DNA from: Leucobacter sp. L43
GTDB lineage: Bacteria; Actinomycetota; Actinomycetes; Actinomycetales; Microbacteriaceae
DNA: 64,000 nucleotides
Assembly: GCF_016597785.1 (NCBI RefSeq)
Contig: NZ_JAENJG010000003.1
Location: forward strand, 62,001-126,000
Reading direction: 5' to 3'
In this document: piece by piece, positions 36,579 through 44,910 of the stretch
Numbering within the stretch: position 1 is the first letter of the stretch
How the letters are laid out: each line of letters opens with the position of its first letter
Translations under genes and position numbers: made by a program
The notes under the pieces: model-generated
Told to the model about the DNA's origin: nothing
What the model saw: the letters and a program-made list of their open reading frames with translations, nothing else
The model's database searches: none

Positions 36579-36914
36579 TCAGTCGGGGGTGTCGACCGTG
36601 ATGTGATCCAGGTCGTCTCGCTCGCCGCCCTCGTCTCGGCTGTTGCGATCCGCTTCCTGCTGGGTCTCGAAGGCATCGGCGCCCTCGTCGTCGTCGAGTT
36701 CCTCATCGGACGCCGGGTTCGAGGTCTCGCCGTCGAGCTGCGCGTCGCTGTTGGGCTTGCCGTTCGTGCTGTCGAGTGGATCGTCTGCGCCGGCGCGCGG
36801 TGGGTCTGCAGCGTCGGGGCCGGTCTGGCCGACCCGGTCCATGGCCTCCGGCACCGATTCCTCGACGGAGTCGGGCGATGCTGCGGTCGGGTGTGATGCG
36901 TCTTTCGATGTCAT
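36579..36914 (-). CDS. Small acidic, probably disordered protein
   Basis: 111 residues dominated by Asp, Glu, Ser, Pro and Asn (DEELDDDEGADAFETQQEAD) with no hydrophobic core, so likely intrinsically disordered. A perfect AGGAGG lies 6 bases before the ATG at 36914, a strong argument that it is translated. No family recognised. It ends exactly where the convergent DUF6328 gene ends. Confidence 0.65.
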   Translation of the reverse strand: MTSKDASHPTAASPDSVEESVPEAMDRVGQTGPDAADPPRAGADDPLDSTNGKPNSDAQLDGETSNPASDEELDDDEGADAFETQQEADRNSRDEGGERDDLDHITVDTPD

Positions 36915-37052
36915 GATGACCTCCTTGGTTCTCGACGCTACGGTAGGCCGCCGCTTCGCGGAGCGGGGTTGTCGTCGGCAGATGTGACTGGTAACGCGCG
37001 AGGATCGCGGCGGCGCCGCGCCGAAGCTGCGCGCGATGCGCGGCGGATCGCC

Positions 37053-38291
37053 TTACCCGTGCCGATCCTCTTGCGGGATCAGCGGGATGGCGATCAGCGG
37101 GGCGAGCGCGATGATGCCGAACACGAGCGGGTAGCCGAGCAATGCGATCGCCGCTCCGATACCTGGACCCACGGCCGATGCGGCGATGAACTGACCGGTG
37201 TTCTGCACACCCAGGGCGCGTCCGGCCCAAGCGCTGCCCGCCGCCTCGGCGACGGAGGTGTACGCCAGGCCGTTGTCGGCCACGCTCACCACGGTGGCGA
37301 GCACGAGCACGATGCCGCCGATGGCGAACCCTCCCGGGATCGCTTCGTGGGTGAAGCCGATGAGGGCGAGGAGCACCATGACGATCACGCCGCCGATGGC
37401 GACCCAGCGCAGTACGCGCACGCGATCGCCGACGCGGTCGCTCAGGCCGCCGATCACGATGCGGCCGAGGGCGCCGATGAACTGAGCGCCGCCCATGAGG
37501 AGACCTGCAGCAGTGGCGTTCCATCCGATCCCCGAGATCAGCCACACCATGCCGAAGGTCGCGAGGGCGAACTGAGGCACGACGAGCAGTACGGAGACTC
37601 CATGGATTCGCGCGAGGAACCCGCTCGCTCGGTACGGATTCGAATGGCGTGCCGGCTCGCTCCTGGCGGCGCCGGTGAGGCTCGGTCTCGGCGGGTTGCG
37701 GATGCCGATGGCGCACGCGACGGTGATGACGCTGAGCACGGCGCTGAGCACGAGGAAGACGCCTGCGGTCTGCAGCGCCGACGCGATGGGAGGCACGGCG
37801 ACCGCGGCAGCTGCGACACCGAGGGGCTGAGACATCTGACGCACGCCCATGGCGAGTCCGCGCCGGTGACGCGGAAACCAACCGACGACGACTCTGCCGC
37901 TTGCCGCGTTGGTGCTCGCGGCGGCCGCGCCTCCGCAGAAGAGCGCGATGCCGAGCGGGATGAGGTCGCTGGTCAGCGCGGCAGTCACGGCCGCAGCGCC
38001 CGCCGCCGCCGCCGTGAGTCCGAGCCCGCCTGCGATCACCCAGCGCTCGCCGAAGCGATCCGCCGCTGCGCCCCAGAGCACGAGGGTGAGCACCATGCCG
38101 AGCGTCGGAGCAGCGGTGAGCATCCCGACCGCGGCGAGAGGCAACCCCAACTCGAGGTGCAGCAGCGGGATGAGGTAGACGGGTGCGCTGACCAGCATGG
38201 TGCCGGCAGCCTGCGCGAGGAGACCGAGCACGAGCACGGCCCAGGCCCGCGCGGGTACTGCGTCGCTCGATCTCGCCGACTCGTGACTCAT
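37053..38291 (-). CDS. MFS transporter
   Basis: 412 residues, about 12 membrane segments. MFS signature after helix 2: WGAAADRFGERWVIAGG, repeated in the second half as GGLSDRVGDRVRVLRW. RHRRGLAMGVRQMSQPLGVA resembles the oxalate/formate or NarK-like antiporter side of the family. The ATG at 38291 is the first with a short cytoplasmic N-terminus; the much longer open frame reads through the divergent gene. The divergent GntR-type regulator 57 bases away probably controls it. Confidence 0.87.
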   Translation of the reverse strand: MSHESARSSDAVPARAWAVLVLGLLAQAAGTMLVSAPVYLIPLLHLELGLPLAAVGMLTAAPTLGMVLTLVLWGAAADRFGERWVIAGGLGLTAAAAGAAAVTAALTSDLIPLGIALFCGGAAAASTNAASGRVVVGWFPRHRRGLAMGVRQMSQPLGVAAAAVAVPPIASALQTAGVFLVLSAVLSVITVACAIGIRNPPRPSLTGAARSEPARHSNPYRASGFLARIHGVSVLLVVPQFALATFGMVWLISGIGWNATAAGLLMGGAQFIGALGRIVIGGLSDRVGDRVRVLRWVAIGGVIVMVLLALIGFTHEAIPGGFAIGGIVLVLATVVSVADNGLAYTSVAEAAGSAWAGRALGVQNTGQFIAASAVGPGIGAAIALLGYPLVFGIIALAPLIAIPLIPQEDRHG

Positions 38292-38302
38292 TCTGCCCCC
38301 TC

Positions 38303-38349
38303 TGGTGTACCCGAATGGTATACCAATTCGGTATGTCATACTGGCGGCA
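38303..38349. promoter_or_regulatory. Palindromic operators between MFS and FadR-type GntR genes
   Basis: Two palindromes lie in the 57-base gap: TGGTATACCA (38316-38325) and GTATGTCATAC (38331-38341), plus a half-site TGGTGTACC (38303-38311). They fit the TNGTNNNACNA style bound by FadR/FCD regulators. CATACT (38337-38342) could be the -10 of the regulator gene, placing transcription start at its ATG (leaderless). Confidence 0.55.
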
Positions 38350-39020
38350 TGGTGACGAGCTCTGAATCCGGGGCGTACGAAGCTCTGCGAACGGCGATCC
38401 TCGAATTCGACGTCATGCCCGGCGAACGGCTCTCGGAGCGGGGGCTCGAGCAGGCTCTCGGCGCATCGCGCACCCCGATTCGCGCCGCGCTGATCCGGCT
38501 GGAAGCGGAAGGGCTCACCGGGCGCGAGGGTCGTGGCTGGCGCGTCGCCCCGATCGACGTGACCGAGGTGCGCGCGGTCATGGAGTACCGGGAGCTCCTC
38601 GAGGTCGGCGTCGTGCGCCTGGTGGTGGAGCGTGCGAGCGACGCCGAACTGCGCGCACTGGAGGAGTCGCTCATCGCGCCGGGAGAACTCGACGACCAGG
38701 CGACGAGCCTGCGCGAGGGGAGCGGATTCCACCAATCGCTCGCCCAGCTGAGCGGCAACCCCTTCTTGCTCGACGCCGTCACGTCGACGCTCACGCGGCT
38801 TGCTCGCCCGCGATGGCTCGTCGTGCGCACCGCGGCGTCCCGAGCCCAGGTGCGCGACGGCCATCGTGAGATTCTGGGCGCCGTGCAGGCACGAGACGCC
38901 GACCGGGCGGCGACGCTCATCGCCGCTCACACGCAGGCCACACGAGTCCGGCTCGTGGACTATCTCGCCGAGGAGCGCTCCCGGCTACGCGGCCGCGGTT
39001 TCGCTATCGTCGAGAGCTGA
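38349..39020 (+). CDS. GntR-family regulator (FadR subfamily, FCD domain)
   Basis: 223 residues. HTH: YEALRTAILEFDVMPGERLSE, LGASRTPIRAALIRLEAEGL. FCD domain: VMEYRELLEVGVVRLVVER, FHQSLAQLSGNPFL and DGHREILGAVQARDADRAA with the His residues that usually hold a metal. The start at 38349 (no ribosome-binding site) is suggested by family length and by the promoter position. Divergent from the MFS gene, presumably its repressor. Confidence 0.88.
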   Translation: MVTSSESGAYEALRTAILEFDVMPGERLSERGLEQALGASRTPIRAALIRLEAEGLTGREGRGWRVAPIDVTEVRAVMEYRELLEVGVVRLVVERASDAELRALEESLIAPGELDDQATSLREGSGFHQSLAQLSGNPFLLDAVTSTLTRLARPRWLVVRTAASRAQVRDGHREILGAVQARDADRAATLIAAHTQATRVRLVDYLAEERSRLRGRGFAIVES

Positions 39021-39335
39021 ACTCCGGCCGAGGCGGTCGCGGGGGATCGAGCGGTCCGCGGTTGCCGCGGCACTCTTCGACGCCCACCGCAGGTAGGCGA
39101 TGTACGGGTCATCATCGGGGAGTGCCGAATTCGCGGGAACCGACCGGCGGCGGCTCAGACCGAAGAGCGCGGCGAGACTCGCGAGCCGCAGCGGGTGCTG
39201 CTGCGGCGGCTCCGCGTCCGCGTGCACCGGAATCACGGGTTGCGAACGAGCCGTCGACGACAGTGAAACCGCCGTGGCTGCTGCGACGGGTCCCGCCGAG
39301 GGCTGGGTCGGCCGAGCGCGATGCGGCTCTATCAC
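38985..39335 (-). CDS. Small hypothetical protein
   Basis: 116 residues from a GTG at 39335, preceded by AAAGGAG at 6-base spacing on the minus strand. Basic, Ala/Pro/Ser-rich first half, then LASLAALFGLSRRR and DDDPYIAYLRWASK. No family known. Its 3' end overlaps the end of the FCD regulator gene by 36 bases on the other strand. The strong ribosome-binding site favours a real gene; composition is otherwise ambiguous. Confidence 0.45.
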   Translation of the reverse strand: MIEPHRARPTQPSAGPVAAATAVSLSSTARSQPVIPVHADAEPPQQHPLRLASLAALFGLSRRRSVPANSALPDDDPYIAYLRWASKSAAATADRSIPRDRLGRSSALDDSETAAA

Positions 39336-39419
39336 GGTGAACTCCTTTGGAGATGGATGCGGTGCGAGATGCGGTCGGACGGATCGATGCCGGTGCACGC
39401 AGCGACATCGTCGATCGGC

Positions 39420-40613
39420 TCAGATGGGCAGTGGATCGAGCACCGATGATGAGGGGCCGATCGAGCGGTGCGTCTGCTCGATCGCCTCCTCCACGAGCGC
39501 CCGGGCGCTGCGACGGGCGTGCAGTGCGCGAAGCTGCCGCTCCGCACCGGTCCCGTTCGCGAAGACGTCGGCGACCATGCGCGACACGCGATCGAGATCT
39601 CCGGACGCCGAGAGGGCCGGAGCGATGTGCGCGAGGAGCGCGTCGATCGCGACGTCGGGGGCGCTCGGCTTGCCGAGGATCGGGTTCAGGAGCGGACCCG
39701 TGACACCGTGCCGGCTCGCCGACCACATTGCGAGGCGCAGCACGGGGGTCGGCAACGGGTCGGGCGAGAAGCCCGAGCGCCACTCGTGCGCGGCGGTCGT
39801 GACGAGGGCGCGGATGATCCCGGCGATCGCAACGGAATGCGTGGCCTCCAGGCAGACATCGGCGACGCGGATCTCGACGGTCGGGTAGCGCGGGCTGAGG
39901 CGCGCGTCGAAGTAGATCATTCCCTCGTCGACGAGCACGTCGGTGGCGAGCAGCTCGTCGACCGTGCGGTGGTAGTCCGCGGGAGACCCGAAGGTGTCGT
40001 ACGGCCCCGCCGTCGGCCATCGGCTCCACACCTGGTACCGCTGGCTCGCGTAGCCGCTGTCCGCGCCGTTCCACATGGGGGAGTTCGCGCTCAGCGCGAG
40101 GACGAGCGGCAGCCAGGGCCGAATGCGATCGAGCACGGCGACGCCCTCGGAGTCGTCGCTCACGCCGACATGCACGTGCAGGCCGCAGGTCAGCTGCTCG
40201 CGCATCATGCCCTGGAATCGCTCTTCCATCGCGCTGTAGCGACCGGAGACGGTGAGCTGCGTCGGCCCCGCCGTCGCGCTGGTCGCCATCGCCGCCGCGC
40301 GCAAGCCGAGCTGCTGAGCGGCCGCGTCGGCGAGCGTGCGCCCCGCCATGATGCTCCGTGCGAGGTCGGAGAGCGAGGTATGCGGCACCGAGATGACTTC
40401 GATCTGCTCGCGCTTGCTCTCGCGCTCGAGATGCGTGACGCCCGCCGCCTCGGGAACGAGGGCGGCGACGTCGTCAGAAGCGGCGGCGGCGAGAACGAGT
40501 TCGATCGCCGGGGCCGGCCGGCCGGTGCGCGGGTCGACGAGCAGCAACTCCTCCTCGACGCCGACGGTGCGGAGGGCTTCCGGTTCGCGGCTGTGATCCG
40601 ATGGGAAGCGCAT
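39420..40613 (-). CDS. Carboxylate-amine ligase, YbdK-type glutamate--cysteine ligase
   Basis: 397 residues of the GCS2 family: RTVGVEEELLLVDP start, GLHVHVGVSD with the conserved His pair, PLVLALSANSPMWNG, DTGYASQRY-like DSGYASQRY, RYPTVEIRVADVC and PLLNPILGKP. Such enzymes join glutamate and cysteine (weakly in E. coli YbdK) and may feed low-molecular-weight thiol or other gamma-glutamyl synthesis. Ribosome-binding site AGAAGGAG just upstream. Stands alone between the small gene and the carotenoid operon. Confidence 0.9.
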   Translation of the reverse strand: MRFPSDHSREPEALRTVGVEEELLLVDPRTGRPAPAIELVLAAAASDDVAALVPEAAGVTHLERESKREQIEVISVPHTSLSDLARSIMAGRTLADAAAQQLGLRAAAMATSATAGPTQLTVSGRYSAMEERFQGMMREQLTCGLHVHVGVSDDSEGVAVLDRIRPWLPLVLALSANSPMWNGADSGYASQRYQVWSRWPTAGPYDTFGSPADYHRTVDELLATDVLVDEGMIYFDARLSPRYPTVEIRVADVCLEATHSVAIAGIIRALVTTAAHEWRSGFSPDPLPTPVLRLAMWSASRHGVTGPLLNPILGKPSAPDVAIDALLAHIAPALSASGDLDRVSRMVADVFANGTGAERQLRALHARRSARALVEEAIEQTHRSIGPSSSVLDPLPI

Positions 40614-40770
40614 GCCAAACTCCTTCTGAACTGCCGCGGCAGGGGACCCCGCAGTGCGGCTCCTGCATGCATCAGCGTACGAGTGCGCGCCGTTTCCCGA
40701 TAAGCCCTTGACGTAACGAGGTTCTTAGGGCACGAAATGTTGCGAACGGGAGCAGCGGTGAGACCGAGTG

Positions 40771-41667
40771 CTACGCGGTGCGCAACCACCAGACGATGAG
40801 AATCATCGTGACGAGCGCCCCCGAGGCGTAGTTCAGCCAGATGAAGCGGCGCCAGGCACGATTGGTGCGCCCGGAGCCGGCGTCGCTGATGCGGGCGTAC
40901 GGCGCGCAGTTCGCGAGATACGGAACCGCGACGATTGCTGCGAGCGGTCCGGGGAACGGTGTGAAGAGCATCAGCACTCCCGCGAGCGCCCACAGTGCGA
41001 GCGCGACTCGCACGGTCGCTGCCGCGCCGAGCACGGTAGCGATCGACCCGATATCGGCCTCCCGGTCGGGCACGACGTCTTGCACGGCGCCGAAGGCGTG
41101 CGCGGCCATGCCCCAGCAGAAGAAGGCGAGCAGGATCAGCCAGAGCTCCGGGGTGAAGTGCGCGCCGGCCGCCGTGAGCCCGACGATCGCGGGGCTCACG
41201 AAGTGGGTGCTCGATGTCGCGGAGTCGATGAACGGTCGTTCTTTGAATCGCAGCACCGGCGCGGAGTAGGCGAGGACCGCGAATGTGCTCACCGCGAGGG
41301 CGAGCCATGATCCGGGCCCGCCGGCGATGGCGAGCACCACGAGGAACGGGATATTCGTCAGAGCGGCGAGCCACAGCATCGGCCGGTGGTACTTCGGAGC
41401 GAGCAGAGCGCCCTCGATCCCGCCCTTTCTGGGGTTGTTGATGTCGGAGGCGTAATCGAAGACGTCATTGATGCCGTACATGGCGAGGTTGTACGGAATC
41501 AGGTAGTAGATCGCTCCCACGATGAGCACCCAGTCGACCTCGCGGGTGGTGAGCAGCATCGCGGCCGCGAAGGGGTACGCCGTGTTGATCCAGCTCACAG
41601 GTCGAGATGCGACGAATGCCTGCCTCAGCAGCTGTGCGTTCCAGCCGGAGTGCTCACGCGCGTGCAT
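40771..41667 (-). CDS. crtEb: Lycopene elongase / prenyltransferase (UbiA family)
   Basis: 298-residue membrane prenyltransferase with about eight helices. Asp-rich sites: GINDVFDYASDINNPRKGG (prenyl diphosphate/Mg site) and VPDREADIGS. The WINTAYPFAAAML start is typical of carotenoid elongases that add C5 units to lycopene to give C50 flavuxanthin-type intermediates. It ends the crt operon and overlaps crtYf by 14 bases. Assignment rests on family features plus the two heterodimeric cyclase genes next to it. Confidence 0.9.
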   Translation of the reverse strand: MHAREHSGWNAQLLRQAFVASRPVSWINTAYPFAAAMLLTTREVDWVLIVGAIYYLIPYNLAMYGINDVFDYASDINNPRKGGIEGALLAPKYHRPMLWLAALTNIPFLVVLAIAGGPGSWLALAVSTFAVLAYSAPVLRFKERPFIDSATSSTHFVSPAIVGLTAAGAHFTPELWLILLAFFCWGMAAHAFGAVQDVVPDREADIGSIATVLGAAATVRVALALWALAGVLMLFTPFPGPLAAIVAVPYLANCAPYARISDAGSGRTNRAWRRFIWLNYASGALVTMILIVWWLRTA

Positions 41668-41998
41668 CGGTCGGGTCCTCTCCTGCGACGCGTTTCCGCG
41701 TGGTGAGCCGGGTCCAGAGCGCCGGGGCGAGCAGCGCCACGGTCACCGGGTAGCTGAAGTCTTCCACGGGGACGAGGCCGACGGTCGGGCCGAGCGTGCG
41801 CCCGTGGCCGTACGAGAAGAGATCGGCGGCGATCATGAGTGAGTCGAAGACGGCGGTGAGGATCGCGAGCACGACGATCGCGATGCCGGTCGCCGCCCAT
41901 TGGCGTCGCGCGACGGCCGGTTCGCGCCAGGGCGTCAGCGCGAGCGCTCCGAGGAGCGCTGCGGCGAGAAACGGGATGCTGATGAGGAGGTAGGTCAT
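41654..41998 (-). CDS. crtYf: C50 carotenoid cyclase subunit (lycopene cyclase domain, CrtYf type)
   Basis: 114 residues with three membrane segments and the conserved VFDSLMIAADLFSYG and VPVEDFSYPVTVALL pattern of the small heterodimeric lycopene cyclase subunits. With CrtYe it would form epsilon- or gamma-rings on the C50 backbone (decaprenoxanthin- or sarcinaxanthin-like). ATGA overlap with crtYe, 14-base overlap with crtEb. Confidence 0.85.
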   Translation of the reverse strand: MTYLLISIPFLAAALLGALALTPWREPAVARRQWAATGIAIVVLAILTAVFDSLMIAADLFSYGHGRTLGPTVGLVPVEDFSYPVTVALLAPALWTRLTTRKRVAGEDPTDARA

Positions 41999-42360
41999 CG
42001 ATCCTCCCCGATGGTTTCACCCTGGCCCGCGCGGCCCGCCCGGCTCGTTCGCCGTTCGATGATGCGCACGGCGCCGGTGAACGTCACCATGGTGCACAGC
42101 ACGAGGAAGGCCAGGAAGACGGGCTCCTCGATCGGAAGCTCGTGCGCGATGAGCATGCCCGTCATGCCCGGGCTCGCGCCCATCTGGAAGACGCCCGTCA
42201 CAATGCCGACGAGATCCCAGGCGAGCAGGAACAGCACGCCGACGGCGGTGACGATGGTCGCGGCGCGCCAGTCGCGCCAGAAGAAGAGCCGGAAGCGCGC
42301 ATCGAGCAGCAGCATGCAGCCACTCGCTCCGAGCAGGGATGCGAGGTAGATGATTCCCAC
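41995..42360 (-). CDS. crtYe: C50 carotenoid cyclase subunit (lycopene cyclase domain, CrtYe type)
   Basis: 121 residues, three membrane segments: IIYLASLLGASGCMLLLDAR, then AWDLVGIVTGVFQMG and the HELPIEEPVFLAFL motif (ExPxEE-type acidic site of heterodimeric cyclases). GTG start at 42360, one base after the crtI stop. Which subunit is e and which f follows gene order in Corynebacterium. Confidence 0.85.
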   Translation of the reverse strand: MGIIYLASLLGASGCMLLLDARFRLFFWRDWRAATIVTAVGVLFLLAWDLVGIVTGVFQMGASPGMTGMLIAHELPIEEPVFLAFLVLCTMVTFTGAVRIIERRTSRAGRAGQGETIGEDR

Positions 42361-42361
42361 G

Positions 42362-44020
42362 TCAGGATCGCTCCGGGGTCGGCAGCGGGCCGGCTGAGTG
42401 ATCGCCTCGGATGCGCTTGAGCACGAGTTCGGCGCTGATCAGGCACATCGGGATGCCGACGCCCGGAGCGGTCGTCGCCCCGGCGTAGTAGAGGTTGTCG
42501 ACGCGCTTCGACTGGTTCTGGGCGCGGAACAGCGCGCTCTGGCGCAGCACGTGCGCCGGCCCCAGCATGCCGCCGCTCCACGAGTGGTAGTCGTCGACGA
42601 AATCGCGCGGGCCGATCGTCTCGCGCACGACGATGCGCTCGCGCAGGTCGGGAATACCCGCCCACGCACTGATCTGATCGATCGCAGCATCGGCGACTCG
42701 TTCGACGACGCCGTCACCTGCGCCGTCGCTGCCCCCGCTGCCGATCTCAGGATCGGCCGGCACGGGCACGAGCACGAAGAGGTTCTCGTGGCCGGCGGGC
42801 GCCACGCTCGGATCGGTCTCGCTCGGCTTGCACACGTACGACGAGGCGGGCGCCGGGATCCGCCGCGGCTCGTCGAAGATGTCGCCGAAGTTCCGCTCCC
42901 AATCGCGGGCGAAGAAGAGCGAATGATGGGGGAGTTCCGGCAGCGCCCCGCGCACCCCGAGCAGCACGAGCACGGCGCCGGGGCCGCTGATCTGCTTCGA
43001 CCACCAGTCTTCGGGGTAGGTGCGAGCGGCCTCCGGCAGCAGCTGCGTCTCGGTGTGGTGCAGGTCGGCGGTGGAGACCACGACGTCCGCGGGAAGGCGG
43101 TGCTCGTCGCCGTCGGCATCCCGCCAGCGCACGGCCCGCGCGGACGTCGAGAAGCCGGTGCTGCGGCCGGCCGCCGGGTGATCGGCCTGAGGGGATCCGG
43201 CGCCCACCTCGATCTCGGTCACGTCGGCGCCGAGCACGAAGCGCGCACCCGCCTCCTCCGCAAGCGCGGCGAGGCGCTCGACCAGGAAGTGGAAACCGCC
43301 CATCGGGTAGCGCACGCCCTCGTCGAGATCGAGGGCGCTCATGAGGTGGTACATGGCGGGGGCGTCTTTCGGGTTCGTGCCGAGAAAGACCGCCGGATAC
43401 CCGAGCACCTGGCGCAGCACCGGGTGCTCGAAGCGCTGCGCCACGAAGGATCGCAGCGAGGTGCCGAGCAGCCGTGCCAGCCGGGGCAGTGCGCGCAGCA
43501 CGGGCGGGACGCCGAGCGTGCGCAGCCGGGTGAATGGGTTGTAGAGGAAGTACCGCTCGGCCATCACCGTGGTTTCGGCCGCCGAATCGAGGTATGCATC
43601 GAACGCCTGCCCGCTCTCAGGCTCGAGGCGCTCGAACACGGCTCGCGCGGCGCCGCGGCCCGCGGGGATCGTGATCGGCTCCGGCGCGCTGCCGTCGGCG
43701 CCCGGCTCACTGAAGACGCGGTAGCCGGGGTCGAGCAGGCGGAGGTCGAGCTGCTCCCGCGTCGTCGTGCCGAGCATCTCGAAGTAGTGATCGAACACGC
43801 TCGGCATCAGATACCAGGAGGGTCCGGTGTCGAACCGGAAGCCGTCTCGTGAGACGGTGCCAGCACGGCCGCCGACGCGGTTTCCGCGCTCGAGCACCGT
43901 CACGGCATGGCCCTCCTTGGCCAGGAGCGCCGCCGTAGCGAGACCGGCGATACCGCCGCCGATGACGACGGTGCGCGGAGCCGCGTCGAAGCCGCGACGG
44001 CGTGCGGATGCCGCGCTCAT
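42362..44020 (-). CDS. crtI: Phytoene desaturase
   Basis: 552-residue FAD enzyme converting phytoene to lycopene. N-terminal dinucleotide fold TVVIGGGIAGLATAALLAKE and NRVGGRAGTVSRDGFRFDTG, later GPSWYLMPSVFDHYFE, and the C-terminal bacterial desaturase signature NLYYAGATTAPGVGIPMCL. Length is normal for actinobacterial CrtI. Its ATG overlaps the crtB stop (ATGA). Confidence 0.95.
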   Translation of the reverse strand: MSAASARRRGFDAAPRTVVIGGGIAGLATAALLAKEGHAVTVLERGNRVGGRAGTVSRDGFRFDTGPSWYLMPSVFDHYFEMLGTTTREQLDLRLLDPGYRVFSEPGADGSAPEPITIPAGRGAARAVFERLEPESGQAFDAYLDSAAETTVMAERYFLYNPFTRLRTLGVPPVLRALPRLARLLGTSLRSFVAQRFEHPVLRQVLGYPAVFLGTNPKDAPAMYHLMSALDLDEGVRYPMGGFHFLVERLAALAEEAGARFVLGADVTEIEVGAGSPQADHPAAGRSTGFSTSARAVRWRDADGDEHRLPADVVVSTADLHHTETQLLPEAARTYPEDWWSKQISGPGAVLVLLGVRGALPELPHHSLFFARDWERNFGDIFDEPRRIPAPASSYVCKPSETDPSVAPAGHENLFVLVPVPADPEIGSGGSDGAGDGVVERVADAAIDQISAWAGIPDLRERIVVRETIGPRDFVDDYHSWSGGMLGPAHVLRQSALFRAQNQSKRVDNLYYAGATTAPGVGIPMCLISAELVLKRIRGDHSAGPLPTPERS

Positions 44021-44910
44021 CGAGTCTCCCCCGCAGTGCGGGCGATGGATCGCACGATGATCGCGGTCTTCTGCCAGTCGGGCACGCGCACCCTGCGAGC
44101 GTACAGCTCATCGATCGTCGTGCGCGAGATCCGGCGGCTCAGGGCTGCGAAGAGGTTCAGTGCGGAGCGCACCGCGGCCCGCGCGTCCTTGGGCAGGAGC
44201 GGCAGCACCGCTCGCGCGTCGGCGAGCTCCGCTTCGATTCGACGCACCCAATCGATCCGATCGGCGTCGGTGAGACGCTCCTGCGTGCCGAGATAGTTGC
44301 GGCCGAGGCGGTCGGTGTCATCTGCGAGATCGCGCAAGAAGTTGACGTTCTGAAATGCGGCCCCGAGGCTGCGGGCCCCGCGTTCGAGGCGGTGCTGCTC
44401 GAGCGCGTCGAGCGAGCGATGCCGGGTGAAGATGCGCAGGCACATGAGACCGACGACTTCGGCCGAGCCATAGACGTAGGCGCCGTGCTGCTCGGCATCG
44501 AACCCGCGCAGCTCCGCCGTGTCGGTCGGCGCGGGCAGGTCGGCGCGCATCGAGGCGAAGAACGGGGCGGTGAGCGCCGCGTCGATCCCAGCGGCCCGCG
44601 CGGTGCGCGCGAAGGCGTGCACGATGAGGTCGCTCGAGTAGCCAGAGCCGATCGCTCTCCCGACCTCGCTTTCGAGTCGCTGCAGCGCGTCCGCCTGCTC
44701 GCCGGGCGTGAGCCCGGCCCCTTCGGTGACGCCGTCGACGAGTTCATCGGCGACGCGCACCAGTGCATAGACATTGCGCACGTGCGCGCGGTGCCGTCGC
44801 CCGAGCAGTCGGGTCGCGGCGCCGAACGAGGTGGAGTAGCTGCGGATCACGACGGCGGAGGCGCGCATCGCCGAACGGGTGTACCGGTCGAGCGGGGTGT
44901 CGGCCCTCAC
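44017..44910 (-). CDS. crtB: Phytoene synthase
   Basis: 297 residues joining two GGPP to phytoene. First Asp-rich site RVADELVD, second NFLRDLADDTDRLGRNYL, with YVYGSAEVVGLMCLRIF between. The GTG start at 44910 overlaps the crtE TGA (GTGA); an internal ATG begins MRASAVV, but the SYSTSFG motif is kept in either case. Second gene of the operon. Confidence 0.93.
   Translation of the reverse strand: MRADTPLDRYTRSAMRASAVVIRSYSTSFGAATRLLGRRHRAHVRNVYALVRVADELVDGVTEGAGLTPGEQADALQRLESEVGRAIGSGYSSDLIVHAFARTARAAGIDAALTAPFFASMRADLPAPTDTAELRGFDAEQHGAYVYGSAEVVGLMCLRIFTRHRSLDALEQHRLERGARSLGAAFQNVNFLRDLADDTDRLGRNYLGTQERLTDADRIDWVRRIEAELADARAVLPLLPKDARAAVRSALNLFAALSRRISRTTIDELYARRVRVPDWQKTAIIVRSIARTAGETR

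Noticed and set aside
36969..38348. Very long plus-strand open frame reading into the FCD regulator
   Set aside because: It is the antisense of the MFS gene; the regulator begins at 38349.
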